From the NCBI GenBank assembly GCA_021107695.1, contig JAIOSI010000289.1, forward strand, positions 1 to 16,701: a stretch of DNA of 16,701 bases, written 5' to 3'. Every line of letters begins with the position of its first letter. Position 1 is the first letter of the stretch. Position numbers and translations under genes: made by a program. The DNA is from a bacterium. GTDB taxonomy: Bacteria > RBG-13-66-14. Of the stretch, positions 7,318 to 13,058 are shown in pieces. The notes under the pieces were generated by a model, which had not been told where the DNA came from, did not search any database, and saw only the letters and a program-made list of their open reading frames with translations.

Positions 7318-7354
7318 GGCGGGCATTGTCCCATCGACTAAAATGCCCGCCGCA
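7318..7354. repeat. Palindromic intergenic repeat, copy 2
   Basis: Arms GGCGGGCATT and AATGCCCGCC flank a 14-base spacer almost identical to that of the copy at 1-37. The left flank reads TGTAGG, the hallmark of the other palindromes in this window. It lies between the winged-helix gene and hdrC, inside the presumed operon. Confidence 0.75.
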
Positions 7355-7426
7355 GGCTGAAGCAAGCAATGGCGGCGACTATAATCCCCGCTGCGAATAA
7401 GCAACAGCGATAGAATACAACAGTGA

Positions 7427-7472
7427 TTTTCTGGGCGAAGCCCAGTAACGGGATGCAACGCCCTTGCGTTGC
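7427..7472 (-). repeat. Composite intergenic repeat, short inverted copy B
   Basis: Read on the - strand this matches the left part of the composite repeats at 719 and 8890: CAACGC, then GTTGCATC, then the palindrome CTGGGCTTCGCCCAG. It is followed on the + strand by a CCCCCTC/GAGGGGG hairpin (7476-7494), which ends just before the hdrC ribosome binding site. The 7244-7509 gap is therefore almost entirely repeat material. Confidence 0.65.
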
Positions 7473-7509
7473 CTGCCCCCTCAAGATGAGGGGGATAGGG
7501 GAGTTGAGA

Positions 7510-7812
7510 ATGTATAAGATAGATGCTGATTTTGTTGAGGCGGTTAGCCACTCCGACGAGTTCAACGCCAACGCCTGTATGCACTGTGGCAACTGCACCG
7601 CCAGCTGCCCAATGGGGCTGGAGCTGTTGCCGAGGAAGCTCTTCCGCTACGTAGTCGTCGGGCTAGAGAAAATGGTGGTCGAGAACGCCGAGACCATCTA
7701 CTCTTGCCTGCTCTGCAAAATGTGCGAGGAGAGCTGTCCCGCCGATGTCCACATCGCCGGGAACGTTAAGAAGCTGCGCAACTACATTAACACGAAGTAT
7801 TACAAGCTCTAG
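7510..7812 (+). CDS. HdrC-like protein with two 4Fe-4S clusters
   Basis: This 100-residue ferredoxin-type protein has two full CxxCxxCxxxCP sets, Cys23/26/29/33 and Cys66/69/72/76, in the arrangement and spacing of HdrC. In Hdr complexes HdrC passes electrons from HdrA to the catalytic HdrB. The ATG at 7510 follows GGGGAG (7497-7502). The frame stays open further upstream to a GTG at 7423, but that extension would be translated repeat DNA and is rejected. The HdrB-like gene follows 47 bases later. It is cytoplasmic. No unusual residues are visible. Confidence 0.9.
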   Translation: MYKIDADFVEAVSHSDEFNANACMHCGNCTASCPMGLELLPRKLFRYVVVGLEKMVVENAETIYSCLLCKMCEESCPADVHIAGNVKKLRNYINTKYYKL

Positions 7813-7859
7813 TTCTCGTCTGGATACACTCTGGTGAGTTACCCAACTGAGGTTTTGTT

Positions 7860-8834
7860 ATGGCGTTACCGACCGGTAAAGTTATCGGAATCATGGCCGA
7901 TAACCTGCGCAAGCGGAAGAACGTGATTCCCCTCTCCGCAAAGAAGTCCACCGCCTGGGCGGAGGGACTCAACCTGCCCCGTGGCGGAGAAACGGTAATC
8001 TATACCGGACTGCTCTATCAGCTGATGCCGGGGATTACCGGGCTGGCGGCGAAGATGGCGAGCTATGAGAACTCCTTCATGCGCCACCTGATGGGCATGG
8101 GACGGCTGGCGAACAAATTCATCAACGTCGCCGCCTTCATGGGCGGGGCAAAGCCCGCCGTTTACAAAGAGTACAACAGGATTCTGCGGAACATCGCCTG
8201 CCTACTGCAAAAGTCAGGGGTGGAGTTCGGTTACCTCTACGAGCAGGAGCTTTACACAGGAGCCCTGCTCCACGACAACGGGGTTGAGCATCTGGTCAAA
8301 AAACAGGCACGGCGTATCTGGGATGTCCTCCAGGCGAATGGGGTGAAGGAGGTCATCACCACCGACCCCCACACCACCAACATGCTGCGCAGCGTCTTCC
8401 CGGAGGTGATCGAGGGCTACGACCTCAAGGTACGCAGCTATCTGGAGGTACTGGCGGAGGTTGCGCCGGAAGCCACCAATCCGCTCAACAAAGAACTCGT
8501 CATCCACGACTCCTGCATGTACGCCCGTTACGAAGATGTGATTGACGAGCCGCGCCAGGTTCTGGCAAAGGCCGGAGCGAAGGTCGTCGAGCCGGACTAC
8601 GCTGGCAAGCTGACCTGGTGTTGCGGCGGACCGGTGGAGAGCCTCTTCCCGTCAAAGTCAAAAAAGGTTGCCGAGGAACGGGTCTCCCAGCTGGCAGAGA
8701 ACGGCAGGCAGATCACCGCGATGTGTCCGATCTGCGTCTTCAGTCTCCGCGAAGCCGCCGAAAAGCGAGACGACGGCACCGAGATCCACGACATCATCGA
8801 CCACCTCAGCGAGGCTTACTGCCTCGATAAGTAG
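7860..8834 (+). CDS. HdrB/HdrD-like CCG-domain protein with one intact cysteine-rich motif
   Basis: This 324-residue protein has one complete CCG (DUF224) motif: Cys219 (HDSCMYAR), Cys254-Cys255 (WCCGGPVE) and Cys289/Cys292 (MCPIC). The spacing C-x34-CC-x33-CxxC fits a non-cubane 4Fe-4S site of the HdrB type. HdrB and HdrD usually have two CCG motifs. Here the N-terminal region (VIYTGLLYQLMPG, 46-58) keeps the strand pattern but lacks the cysteine. The HdrC-HdrB order matches Hdr operons, so this is the likely catalytic subunit, reducing or oxidising a disulfide or persulfide substrate. TGAGG (7848-7852) precedes the ATG. An intrinsic terminator follows 24 bases after the stop. The substrate is unknown. 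Confidence 0.85.
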   Translation: MALPTGKVIGIMADNLRKRKNVIPLSAKKSTAWAEGLNLPRGGETVIYTGLLYQLMPGITGLAAKMASYENSFMRHLMGMGRLANKFINVAAFMGGAKPAVYKEYNRILRNIACLLQKSGVEFGYLYEQELYTGALLHDNGVEHLVKKQARRIWDVLQANGVKEVITTDPHTTNMLRSVFPEVIEGYDLKVRSYLEVLAEVAPEATNPLNKELVIHDSCMYARYEDVIDEPRQVLAKAGAKVVEPDYAGKLTWCCGGPVESLFPSKSKKVAEERVSQLAENGRQITAMCPICVFSLREAAEKRDDGTEIHDIIDHLSEAYCLDK

Positions 8835-8858
8835 CTAAAAGCAGAGTTTAGGGAAATC

Positions 8859-8888
8859 AAAAGGGCAAACCCGTGGGTTCGCCCTTTT
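8859..8888 (+). terminator. Intrinsic terminator of the hdr operon
   Basis: AAAAGGGC and AACCC pair with GGGTT and GCCCTTTT to form a stem of about 13 base pairs with one mismatch, ending in TTTT. It lies 24 bases after the HdrB-like stop, and the strand fits. Confidence 0.8.
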
Positions 8889-8889
8889 G

Positions 8890-9010
8890 CAACGCGGTGC
8901 GTTGCATCACAGAGCTGGGCTTCGCCCAGAACACCTTGACATCGTTCGCTCCCGCTGGTCACTCGTAAATATGGTTTTGATAATGTAGGGGCCGACCTTC
9001 AGGTCGGCCC
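8890..9010 (+). repeat. Composite intergenic repeat, copy C
   Basis: This second full copy of the block at 719-832 shares GTTGCATCACAG, then CTGGGCTTCGCCCAGAACAC, then CGCTCCC, and ends with TGTAGGGG. The terminal palindrome here is GGGCCGACCT/AGGTCGGCCC (8989-8998, 9001-9010), with a different stem sequence from copy A. The gap 8835-9151 between the Hdr operon and the tRNA gene contains only this, the two terminators and short linkers. Confidence 0.7.
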
Positions 9011-9044
9011 GCAGCATTGTGGTAGAATTGCGTTTCTCTGCAAT

Positions 9045-9073
9045 AGAAAAGGGGCGAACACAAGGTTCGCCCC
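9045..9073 (-). terminator. Repeat-derived intrinsic terminator of the ispE-spoVG-tRNA unit
   Basis: On the - strand GGGGCGAAC, a 5-base loop and GTTCGCCCC are followed by TTTTCT. The outer flank reads CTGTAGGGG, so it belongs to the same palindrome family as the other intergenic repeats. It sits about 80 bases beyond the tRNA 3' end and would stop transcription from that side before the Hdr operon. Confidence 0.65.
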
Positions 9074-9151
9074 TACAGTTTAATATCTGATAATTATCGC
9101 CATAACGCAGGGCGACGAGGTGTTTTTGAGATGTTTCCCTTACCAGCCCTC

Positions 9152-9226
9152 TGGCTGGGGCGGTAGGATTCGAACCTACGAATGGCGGCCCCAAAAACCG
9201 CTGTCTTACCGCTTGACGACGCCCCA
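9152..9226 (-). tRNA. tRNA-Gln (anticodon UUG)
   Basis: This 75-base gene on the - strand has acceptor arms TGGGGCG and CGCCCCA, discriminator G and an encoded CCA. The anticodon stem GCGGT/GCCGC carries the loop TTTTGGG, which places TTG at the anticodon. The T arm contains GGTTCGAATCC. All parts fit bacterial tRNA-Gln. The 5' end is 43 bases after the spoVG stop, so it is probably processed from an ispE-spoVG transcript. Linkage of ispE, spoVG and tRNA-Gln is familiar in bacteria. Confidence 0.95.
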
Positions 9227-9269
9227 GCAGTACCCGTCGGCAAGGTGGATTGTAACATAAAGGGGTTGT

Positions 9270-9680
9270 TTACTCGTCGTCGGGTTCCTCGCTGGGTTCC
9301 TCTTCTTCAGCTAATTCTTCGGGCTCTTCGTCATCGGTTTCTTCATCGGAGTAGAGTCGGGCGCGCATCGCTTCATCCTCGTCTTCTATATCGTCCTCCA
9401 CCGGCTCCTCGGCGGTGTAAAGCTGTTCACGCATTGTCTCGTCGTAGCGATCGAGGATGGCTTTCTCGATCATCTCTCTGGTGGCGGTGTTGAGGGGATG
9501 GCAGACATCGCGGCGGGTACCGTCGCGGCGTTTCTTGTTGGGCATGGCAACCCAGAGACGGTCGGTGCCGTCGATCACCCTGAGGTCTTTGACAATAAAG
9601 CAATCGTCAAAGACGACGGAGGCGTACGCCTTCAATCTCTCTTCGTCGCGGATGCTGATTTTAACGTCGGTGATTTCCAT
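9270..9680 (-). CDS. SpoVG-family regulator with a long acidic tail
   Basis: The first 80 or so residues are typical SpoVG: MEITDVKISI at the start, LKAYASVVFDDCFIVKDLRV (16-35), and AMPNKKRRDGTRRDVCHPLN (45-64) with the basic surface used for nucleic-acid binding, then REMIEKAILDRYD (68-80). SpoVG is a DNA/RNA-binding regulator, about 85-100 residues in most bacteria. This one has 136 residues. Residues 83-136 form an extremely acidic tail with a repeated unit, MRxxLYxxEE, at 83-92 and 105-114. The ATG is preceded by AAGGA. It sits 62 bases downstream of ispE on the same strand and ahead of tRNA-Gln. The family call is strong; the tail's role is unknown. Confidence 0.93.
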   Translation of the reverse strand: MEITDVKISIRDEERLKAYASVVFDDCFIVKDLRVIDGTDRLWVAMPNKKRRDGTRRDVCHPLNTATREMIEKAILDRYDETMREQLYTAEEPVEDDIEDEDEAMRARLYSDEETDDEEPEELAEEEEPSEEPDDE

Positions 9681-9742
9681 GTTTTTCCTTCGAGAGTAGT
9701 GAGTTCGGAAGTTGCGGGAGGTTGTTCTTGCTGTTAATTGGT

Positions 9743-10612
9743 TCAGGAGGGTTCTCGCAGGGTGATTCCCTTAGAAACGATTCGGGTTGGAATGGCGGCA
9801 ACGCCGTTCATCTCCAGTTCACGGGCGATAATTCCGGCCTCTTCAAGGTCGCTGGCAACCCCAAAACAGGTCGAGCCGGAGCCGGACATCGAGACAGGAT
9901 TAAGCTCGGTCTGGTGGAGTTTATCGAGGGTTTTCTCCACCGCGATAAAGGTGTCGGTAACCGGAGCAATAAAAGCGTTGGGCAGCTCTGCTGGAGTCTT
10001 GCCACCACCAAGCCACTTAACAATTGGCTTGGTATCCAGCTTGCCAAAGTCCCTTTCGCTAAGGGCGTTATACGCCCAGCCCGTAGAAACAGCGGCGCGG
10101 GGAAAGGCGATCACCAGGCAAATCTCCTGCTTTAACTCAATTGGAGTGAGCAGCTCGCCCCTGCCCTCTACCAGTGCCGCACCGTCATTGAGGAAAAAAG
10201 GAACATCGGAGCCGAGGCTCACCGCCAGGTCAAGTAGCCCCTTGTGATTCAGCGGTTGACCGGTTAGCTCGTTCAGTCCCAGCAGGGTTCCGGCGGCGTT
10301 GCTCGAGGCCCCGCCCAATCCTCCACCCGGAGGGATTCGCTTGAAAATCTCAAAGTGATAGTCAATGTCCTTGCCAGTTTCTTTGGCAAAGAGTTTTGCC
10401 GCCCGCCAGACCAGATTGTTCTTGTCCGTTGGCACACTATCCGCACCGTGGACGGCAAGGGAAAACTCGGCAGCTTCCTCGATTACCAGACGGTCACTCA
10501 ATCCGATATTGACGAAGACGCTCTCCAGATCGTGATAGCCGTCGGCGCGTTTGCCGATGATGGCAAGACCGAGGTTGAGTTTTGCCGGACAGGTGATTTC
10601 GATTCTCAGCAT
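9743..10612 (-). CDS. 4-diphosphocytidyl-2-C-methyl-D-erythritol kinase (IspE)
   Basis: This 289-residue GHMP kinase has family length. It opens with CPAKLNLGL (8-16, catalytic Lys11), has KRADGYHDLESVF (21-33), the ATP loop PPGGGLGGASSNAA (94-107), the catalytic Asp136 in LGSDVPFF (133-140), and motif 3 SMSGSGSTCFG (241-251). It phosphorylates CDP-methylerythritol in the MEP isoprenoid pathway, in the cytoplasm, using ATP. The start is fixed by homology: only the ATG at 10612 gives the normal IspE N-terminus. There is no Shine-Dalgarno sequence ahead of it. It heads the - strand unit ispE-spoVG-tRNA-Gln. Confidence 0.97.
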   Translation of the reverse strand: MLRIEITCPAKLNLGLAIIGKRADGYHDLESVFVNIGLSDRLVIEEAAEFSLAVHGADSVPTDKNNLVWRAAKLFAKETGKDIDYHFEIFKRIPPGGGLGGASSNAAGTLLGLNELTGQPLNHKGLLDLAVSLGSDVPFFLNDGAALVEGRGELLTPIELKQEICLVIAFPRAAVSTGWAYNALSERDFGKLDTKPIVKWLGGGKTPAELPNAFIAPVTDTFIAVEKTLDKLHQTELNPVSMSGSGSTCFGVASDLEEAGIIARELEMNGVAAIPTRIVSKGITLREPS

Positions 10613-10618
10613 GGGAGC

Positions 10619-10648
10619 AAACTAACACAGTCTTATTCCGATAGTCAA
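10619..10648 (-). promoter_or_regulatory. Possible ispE promoter giving a leaderless mRNA
   Basis: On the - strand TTGACT (10648-10643) is followed after 18 bases by TAGTTT (10624-10619). The -10 box is weak but keeps the key T1, A2 and T6. The start of transcription would fall at or within a base or two of the ispE ATG, which matches the absence of a ribosome binding site. Confidence 0.35.
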
Positions 10649-10713
10649 GCAGACTATGGTTGATTAACTGCGGATTATTTTCTTCAAAAAGCTCAACAGG
10701 GGCAATTTGAGCG

Positions 10714-10742
10714 TTGACGAAGTGCAAACAAGGTGCTATATT
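10714..10742 (+). promoter_or_regulatory. Sigma70-type promoter of the secreted-protein gene
   Basis: TTGACG (10714-10719) and TATATT (10737-10742) are separated by exactly 17 bases. The predicted start near 10749 gives a leader of about 135 bases. That leader has no gene I can support; it contains the direct repeat GTCTGGAG at 10855 and 10871. Confidence 0.65.
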
Positions 10743-10883
10743 GGGACGTGGATGGTGTGTCGGAGCAATGGGGCAGGTGGGAGAGTCTTTGTCCTGTTTT
10801 TGGCTTGCTGAAATCTTTTGGGGGATCAGGCGTGTATCCAGCTGTAGAACCCGCGTCTGGAGTAACCTGTGTCTGGAGGACCA

Positions 10884-11681
10884 ATGTTTAAACTGTCTGT
10901 AGTTTTATGTTTGTTTCTTGCCTTCACCGCGTTGGGGTACAATCTGCTGCTGATCGACGATTACGCCGCCAGCGGCTCCAACTCCGATTTTGAGGAGCTG
11001 ATCAACCGGGGTATTCTCGAAGGCATGGGTATCAGCTATACCTACATTTACAACAACAGCGTTACCAAGAGAACCGAGGACGCGAGCTACCTCGCCAACT
11101 ACGACATTATCCTCTGGAACACTTGGAACCGGGTGATCAGTGCCGAGGAGAAAAACACGCTGGGTGCCTGGGTTACAACAGGGGCTTATCTGGTTGTTAC
11201 CGGTTTTGATGCTCTGGGTAGTCCAACGGATGTTAATGCCGCCGCCCTGGTACATTCGATCAACAGTGGTGATTTTTCGTATACTGCGAAGTATCGAATC
11301 TACGACGTTGATCACTGGATGACCGACGGAATCTATGAATACACCGCTGGTCTTGAAGGGGATTTCTATTCGGAATCAACCGATCACGACTTGGCTGGTC
11401 CGTCGGCCGGTACTCTTGCTTTGGGAATCGTTTGGGATGGGAGTGGCAGTGGTGGTTTCTTTGGACCGATTAAGTTTATGGTTACTGAGAACATCGGTAA
11501 CGGCGGGATCGTTGTCTATTGGAACGGTAACAAGAACGTCCACGACTGGTCGAACTTCACCTATCAGCCCCACCTGGTAAACATGTTCCGCAACATGATG
11601 GATTATCTGTGTTTTATCGATCCGCCATCCAGCATTGAGACGGTAAGCTGGGGACAGATCAAAGCGACCTTTAGTAACTAA
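10884..11681 (+). CDS. Secreted hypothetical protein, amidotransferase-like alpha/beta fold
   Basis: This 265-residue protein starts with a clear signal peptide: Lys3, a hydrophobic core LSVVLCLFLAF (4-14) and a likely cleavage after TALG (15-18). The mature part begins with a Rossmann-like strand NLLLIDDYAAS (20-30), then a helix, YDIILWNTWNRV (73-84) and AYLVVTGFDALG (101-112). This resembles a class I glutamine amidotransferase or ThuA-like fold, without an obvious catalytic Cys-His pair. The rest is rich in Gly, Asn, Tyr and Trp, typical of extracellular proteins. The C-terminus SWGQIKATFSN matches a nearby gene remnant. The ATG at 10884 follows GGAGGA (10875-10880); a GTG at 10869 would spoil the signal peptide. 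The function is unknown. Confidence 0.75.
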   Translation: MFKLSVVLCLFLAFTALGYNLLLIDDYAASGSNSDFEELINRGILEGMGISYTYIYNNSVTKRTEDASYLANYDIILWNTWNRVISAEEKNTLGAWVTTGAYLVVTGFDALGSPTDVNAAALVHSINSGDFSYTAKYRIYDVDHWMTDGIYEYTAGLEGDFYSESTDHDLAGPSAGTLALGIVWDGSGSGGFFGPIKFMVTENIGNGGIVVYWNGNKNVHDWSNFTYQPHLVNMFRNMMDYLCFIDPPSSIETVSWGQIKATFSN

Positions 11682-11714
11682 GCTGATCGGTCGCTACAGA
11701 TGATGATTTTACGA

Positions 11715-11743
11715 GGGACGGGCAAATTGCTTGTCCCTTTCTT
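11715..11743 (+). terminator. Intrinsic terminator after the secreted-protein gene
   Basis: GGGAC...GTCCC with two G-T pairs and a further GCxxxGC inner stem (11715-11737) is followed by TTTCTT. It lies 33 bases after the stop codon on the same strand. Confidence 0.65.
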
Positions 11744-11804
11744 AACAGGCTGCGGATTCAATCTATAGGGGCAGACTGATTCTCTGAATGAGACCTTTGC
11801 ATAA

Positions 11805-11963
11805 CTCAATGCTTTTGACTGTTCGCCTGTTCGGGAGGCTGCCGCCTGGATCGAAAAAGATTTTCCCCGTGAAGTAGAACAAGCAACGATGGTGGAACTG
11901 GACTGGACTCAGACCAACGCTGAGGAAACCACCTTCGGTCAGATTAAGGCAATGAGCTTCTAA
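11805..11963 (+). pseudogene. 3' remnant of a gene with the same C-terminal tail as the upstream secreted protein
   Basis: The frame is open from just after a stop at 11802-11804 to the TAA at 11961-11963, about 52 codons, with no plausible start and ribosome binding site. The only ATG (11889) would encode 23 residues. The reading includes AAWIEKDFPREVEQA and ends TTFGQIKAMSF, closely matching SWGQIKATFSN at the end of the gene at 10884. A terminator follows, as it would after a real gene end. I read it as a decayed or deleted paralogue. The 11682-12119 gap otherwise holds two terminators and a promoter. Confidence 0.5.
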
Positions 11964-11989
11964 GAAGTGGTTTTTTATAGTGATTGAGA

Positions 11990-12014
11990 AGAGCCGTTCG
12001 CGGCTCTCCCTTTT
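11990..12014 (+). terminator. Intrinsic terminator after the gene remnant
   Basis: AGAGCCG, a TTCG tetraloop and CGGCTCT (11990-12007) form a perfect 7-base-pair stem, followed by CCCTTTT. It lies 26 bases after the remnant's stop codon. Confidence 0.7.
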
Positions 12015-12035
12015 CATTTCTTACAATAGGCTCGT

Positions 12036-12064
12036 TTGCTTAACGCCGGATATTATTGGATAAT
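12036..12064 (+). promoter_or_regulatory. Likely promoter of the methyltransferase gene
   Basis: TTGCTT (12036-12041) and GATAAT (12059-12064) are separated by 17 bases, with four and five consensus matches. Transcription would start near 12071, about 50 bases before the chosen start codon. Confidence 0.5.
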
Positions 12065-12119
12065 AGAGATTCACTCGTGATTGTGTGGAGATTCTGGCAA
12101 TTTGCTGAAGGAATCGGAT

Positions 12120-12878
12120 TTGAGTTTAACGAAGGGCGTAAAGGAGCGGCAAGACTTTTTTCGAGCGGAGCAAGACCCAGGACCGCTGACCGGTCTGGCT
12201 CTGGGTGAGCCGCTGGGTCGTTCACTACCACTACGGGAGCTTTACCGAACCTGGTGGGCGGCACTGAGAGACCTCAGTGGTCGCTGGGTGCTGGAGCTGG
12301 GCTGTGGCTACGGTGGCGAGTTGCTCGGCCTGACCAAACGAGGAGCCAGAGCCGTTGGACTGGACATCACCGCCGCCCGACTTCATCAGGCGGTGAAGAA
12401 CGCGCCCGCTGCCGGATTCGTCCGAGGCGATGCCGACCGCCTGCCCTTTGCCAATGAATCGTTCTACGCCGTGATTGGTAACGCCGTACTGCTGCATCTT
12501 CACAGAGAGCGCACGATGGCGGAGCTGCGCCGGGTTCTAAAGCCCGGCGGCGTGGCGATCTTCCTGGAGCCACTCACTGGGCATCCGCTGATTGACCTCT
12601 ACCGTCGGTTCTTTACCGCTTCCCGGCGGGGGCATGTTGACTACCCCAGCTTCAGGGAACTTCTACATGGCTCTCTCGGCAGCAAAACCGAGGTAACCGC
12701 TTGGTATCTGACTGCTGCTCTCCCGCTGATTCTGGTTCGCATCTTCGGTAGCTCACGTCTGTTGCGGGGGCTAACCCGGCTACTGGGACGGCTGGACAGC
12801 TGGCTCTTCAAACAACTTCCCAGCCTGAAACACCGCGCCTGGCTGGGACTGGTTGTGTTTCGTAAAGAGAACATTTAA
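12120..12878 (+). CDS. Class I SAM-dependent methyltransferase
   Basis: From the TTG at 12120 the protein has 252 residues. It has a class I methyltransferase core: the SAM-binding motif I VLELGCGYGGELLGL, the acidic strand-2 end AVGLDIT, GDADRLPFAN as motif II/III, and LRRVLKPGGVAIFLEP as the post-motif strand. This resembles the Methyltransf_11 group of small-molecule methyltransferases. The C-terminal third (about 165-252) is leucine- and arginine-rich, with a hydrophobic stretch LTAALPLILVRIFG that could contact membrane. The start is uncertain. The TTG at 12120 has AAGGAA (12108-12113) at good spacing, while a TTG at 12081 has no such signal. The substrate cannot be told; no biosynthetic neighbour helps. 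Confidence 0.85.
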   Translation: MSLTKGVKERQDFFRAEQDPGPLTGLALGEPLGRSLPLRELYRTWWAALRDLSGRWVLELGCGYGGELLGLTKRGARAVGLDITAARLHQAVKNAPAAGFVRGDADRLPFANESFYAVIGNAVLLHLHRERTMAELRRVLKPGGVAIFLEPLTGHPLIDLYRRFFTASRRGHVDYPSFRELLHGSLGSKTEVTAWYLTAALPLILVRIFGSSRLLRGLTRLLGRLDSWLFKQLPSLKHRAWLGLVVFRKENI

Positions 12879-12901
12879 CGCTTATGAAACCTTTGAATAA
12901 G

Positions 12902-12968
12902 TCTGCATTTTCGCAGAAGATGGACTTTGTCCATCTCGCGGCGGGCATTAAAATGCCCGCCCTACATT
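12902..12968 (+). repeat. Row of three hairpins after the methyltransferase gene, ending in palindrome copy
   Basis: TCTGC/GCAGA (12902-12906, 12913-12917) is followed directly by AGATGGAC/GTCCATCT (12918-12925, 12929-12936), then GGCGGGCATT/AATGCCCGCC (12940-12949, 12952-12961). The last is a copy of the 1-37 palindrome with the spacer deleted, flanked by CTACATT, which is TGTAG inverted. The row separates the methyltransferase gene from RNase J and may stop or stabilise transcripts, though no T-run follows. Confidence 0.6.
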
Positions 12969-13007
12969 AGACTTCCTAAACGGTGCAGCACCTATGTATC
13001 CGTCATA

Positions 13008-13035
13008 TTGGCATTTTCAAGAGTTTCGCTATTTT
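13008..13035 (+). promoter_or_regulatory. Possible promoter of the RNase J gene
   Basis: TTGGCA (13008-13013) and TATTTT (13030-13035) are 16 bases apart. Transcription would start near 13042, leaving a short leader with AGGA just before the ATG. Confidence 0.4.
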
Positions 13036-13058
13036 AAGTTTCCCTCCACAGGAATAAC

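Noticed and set aside
7423..7509. N-terminal extension of HdrC from a GTG
   Set aside because: The extension is translated repeat DNA; the ATG at 7510 has a ribosome binding site and gives the normal HdrC start.
12081..12119. Earlier TTG start for the methyltransferase
   Set aside because: No ribosome binding site precedes it, whereas the TTG at 12120 has AAGGAA at good spacing.
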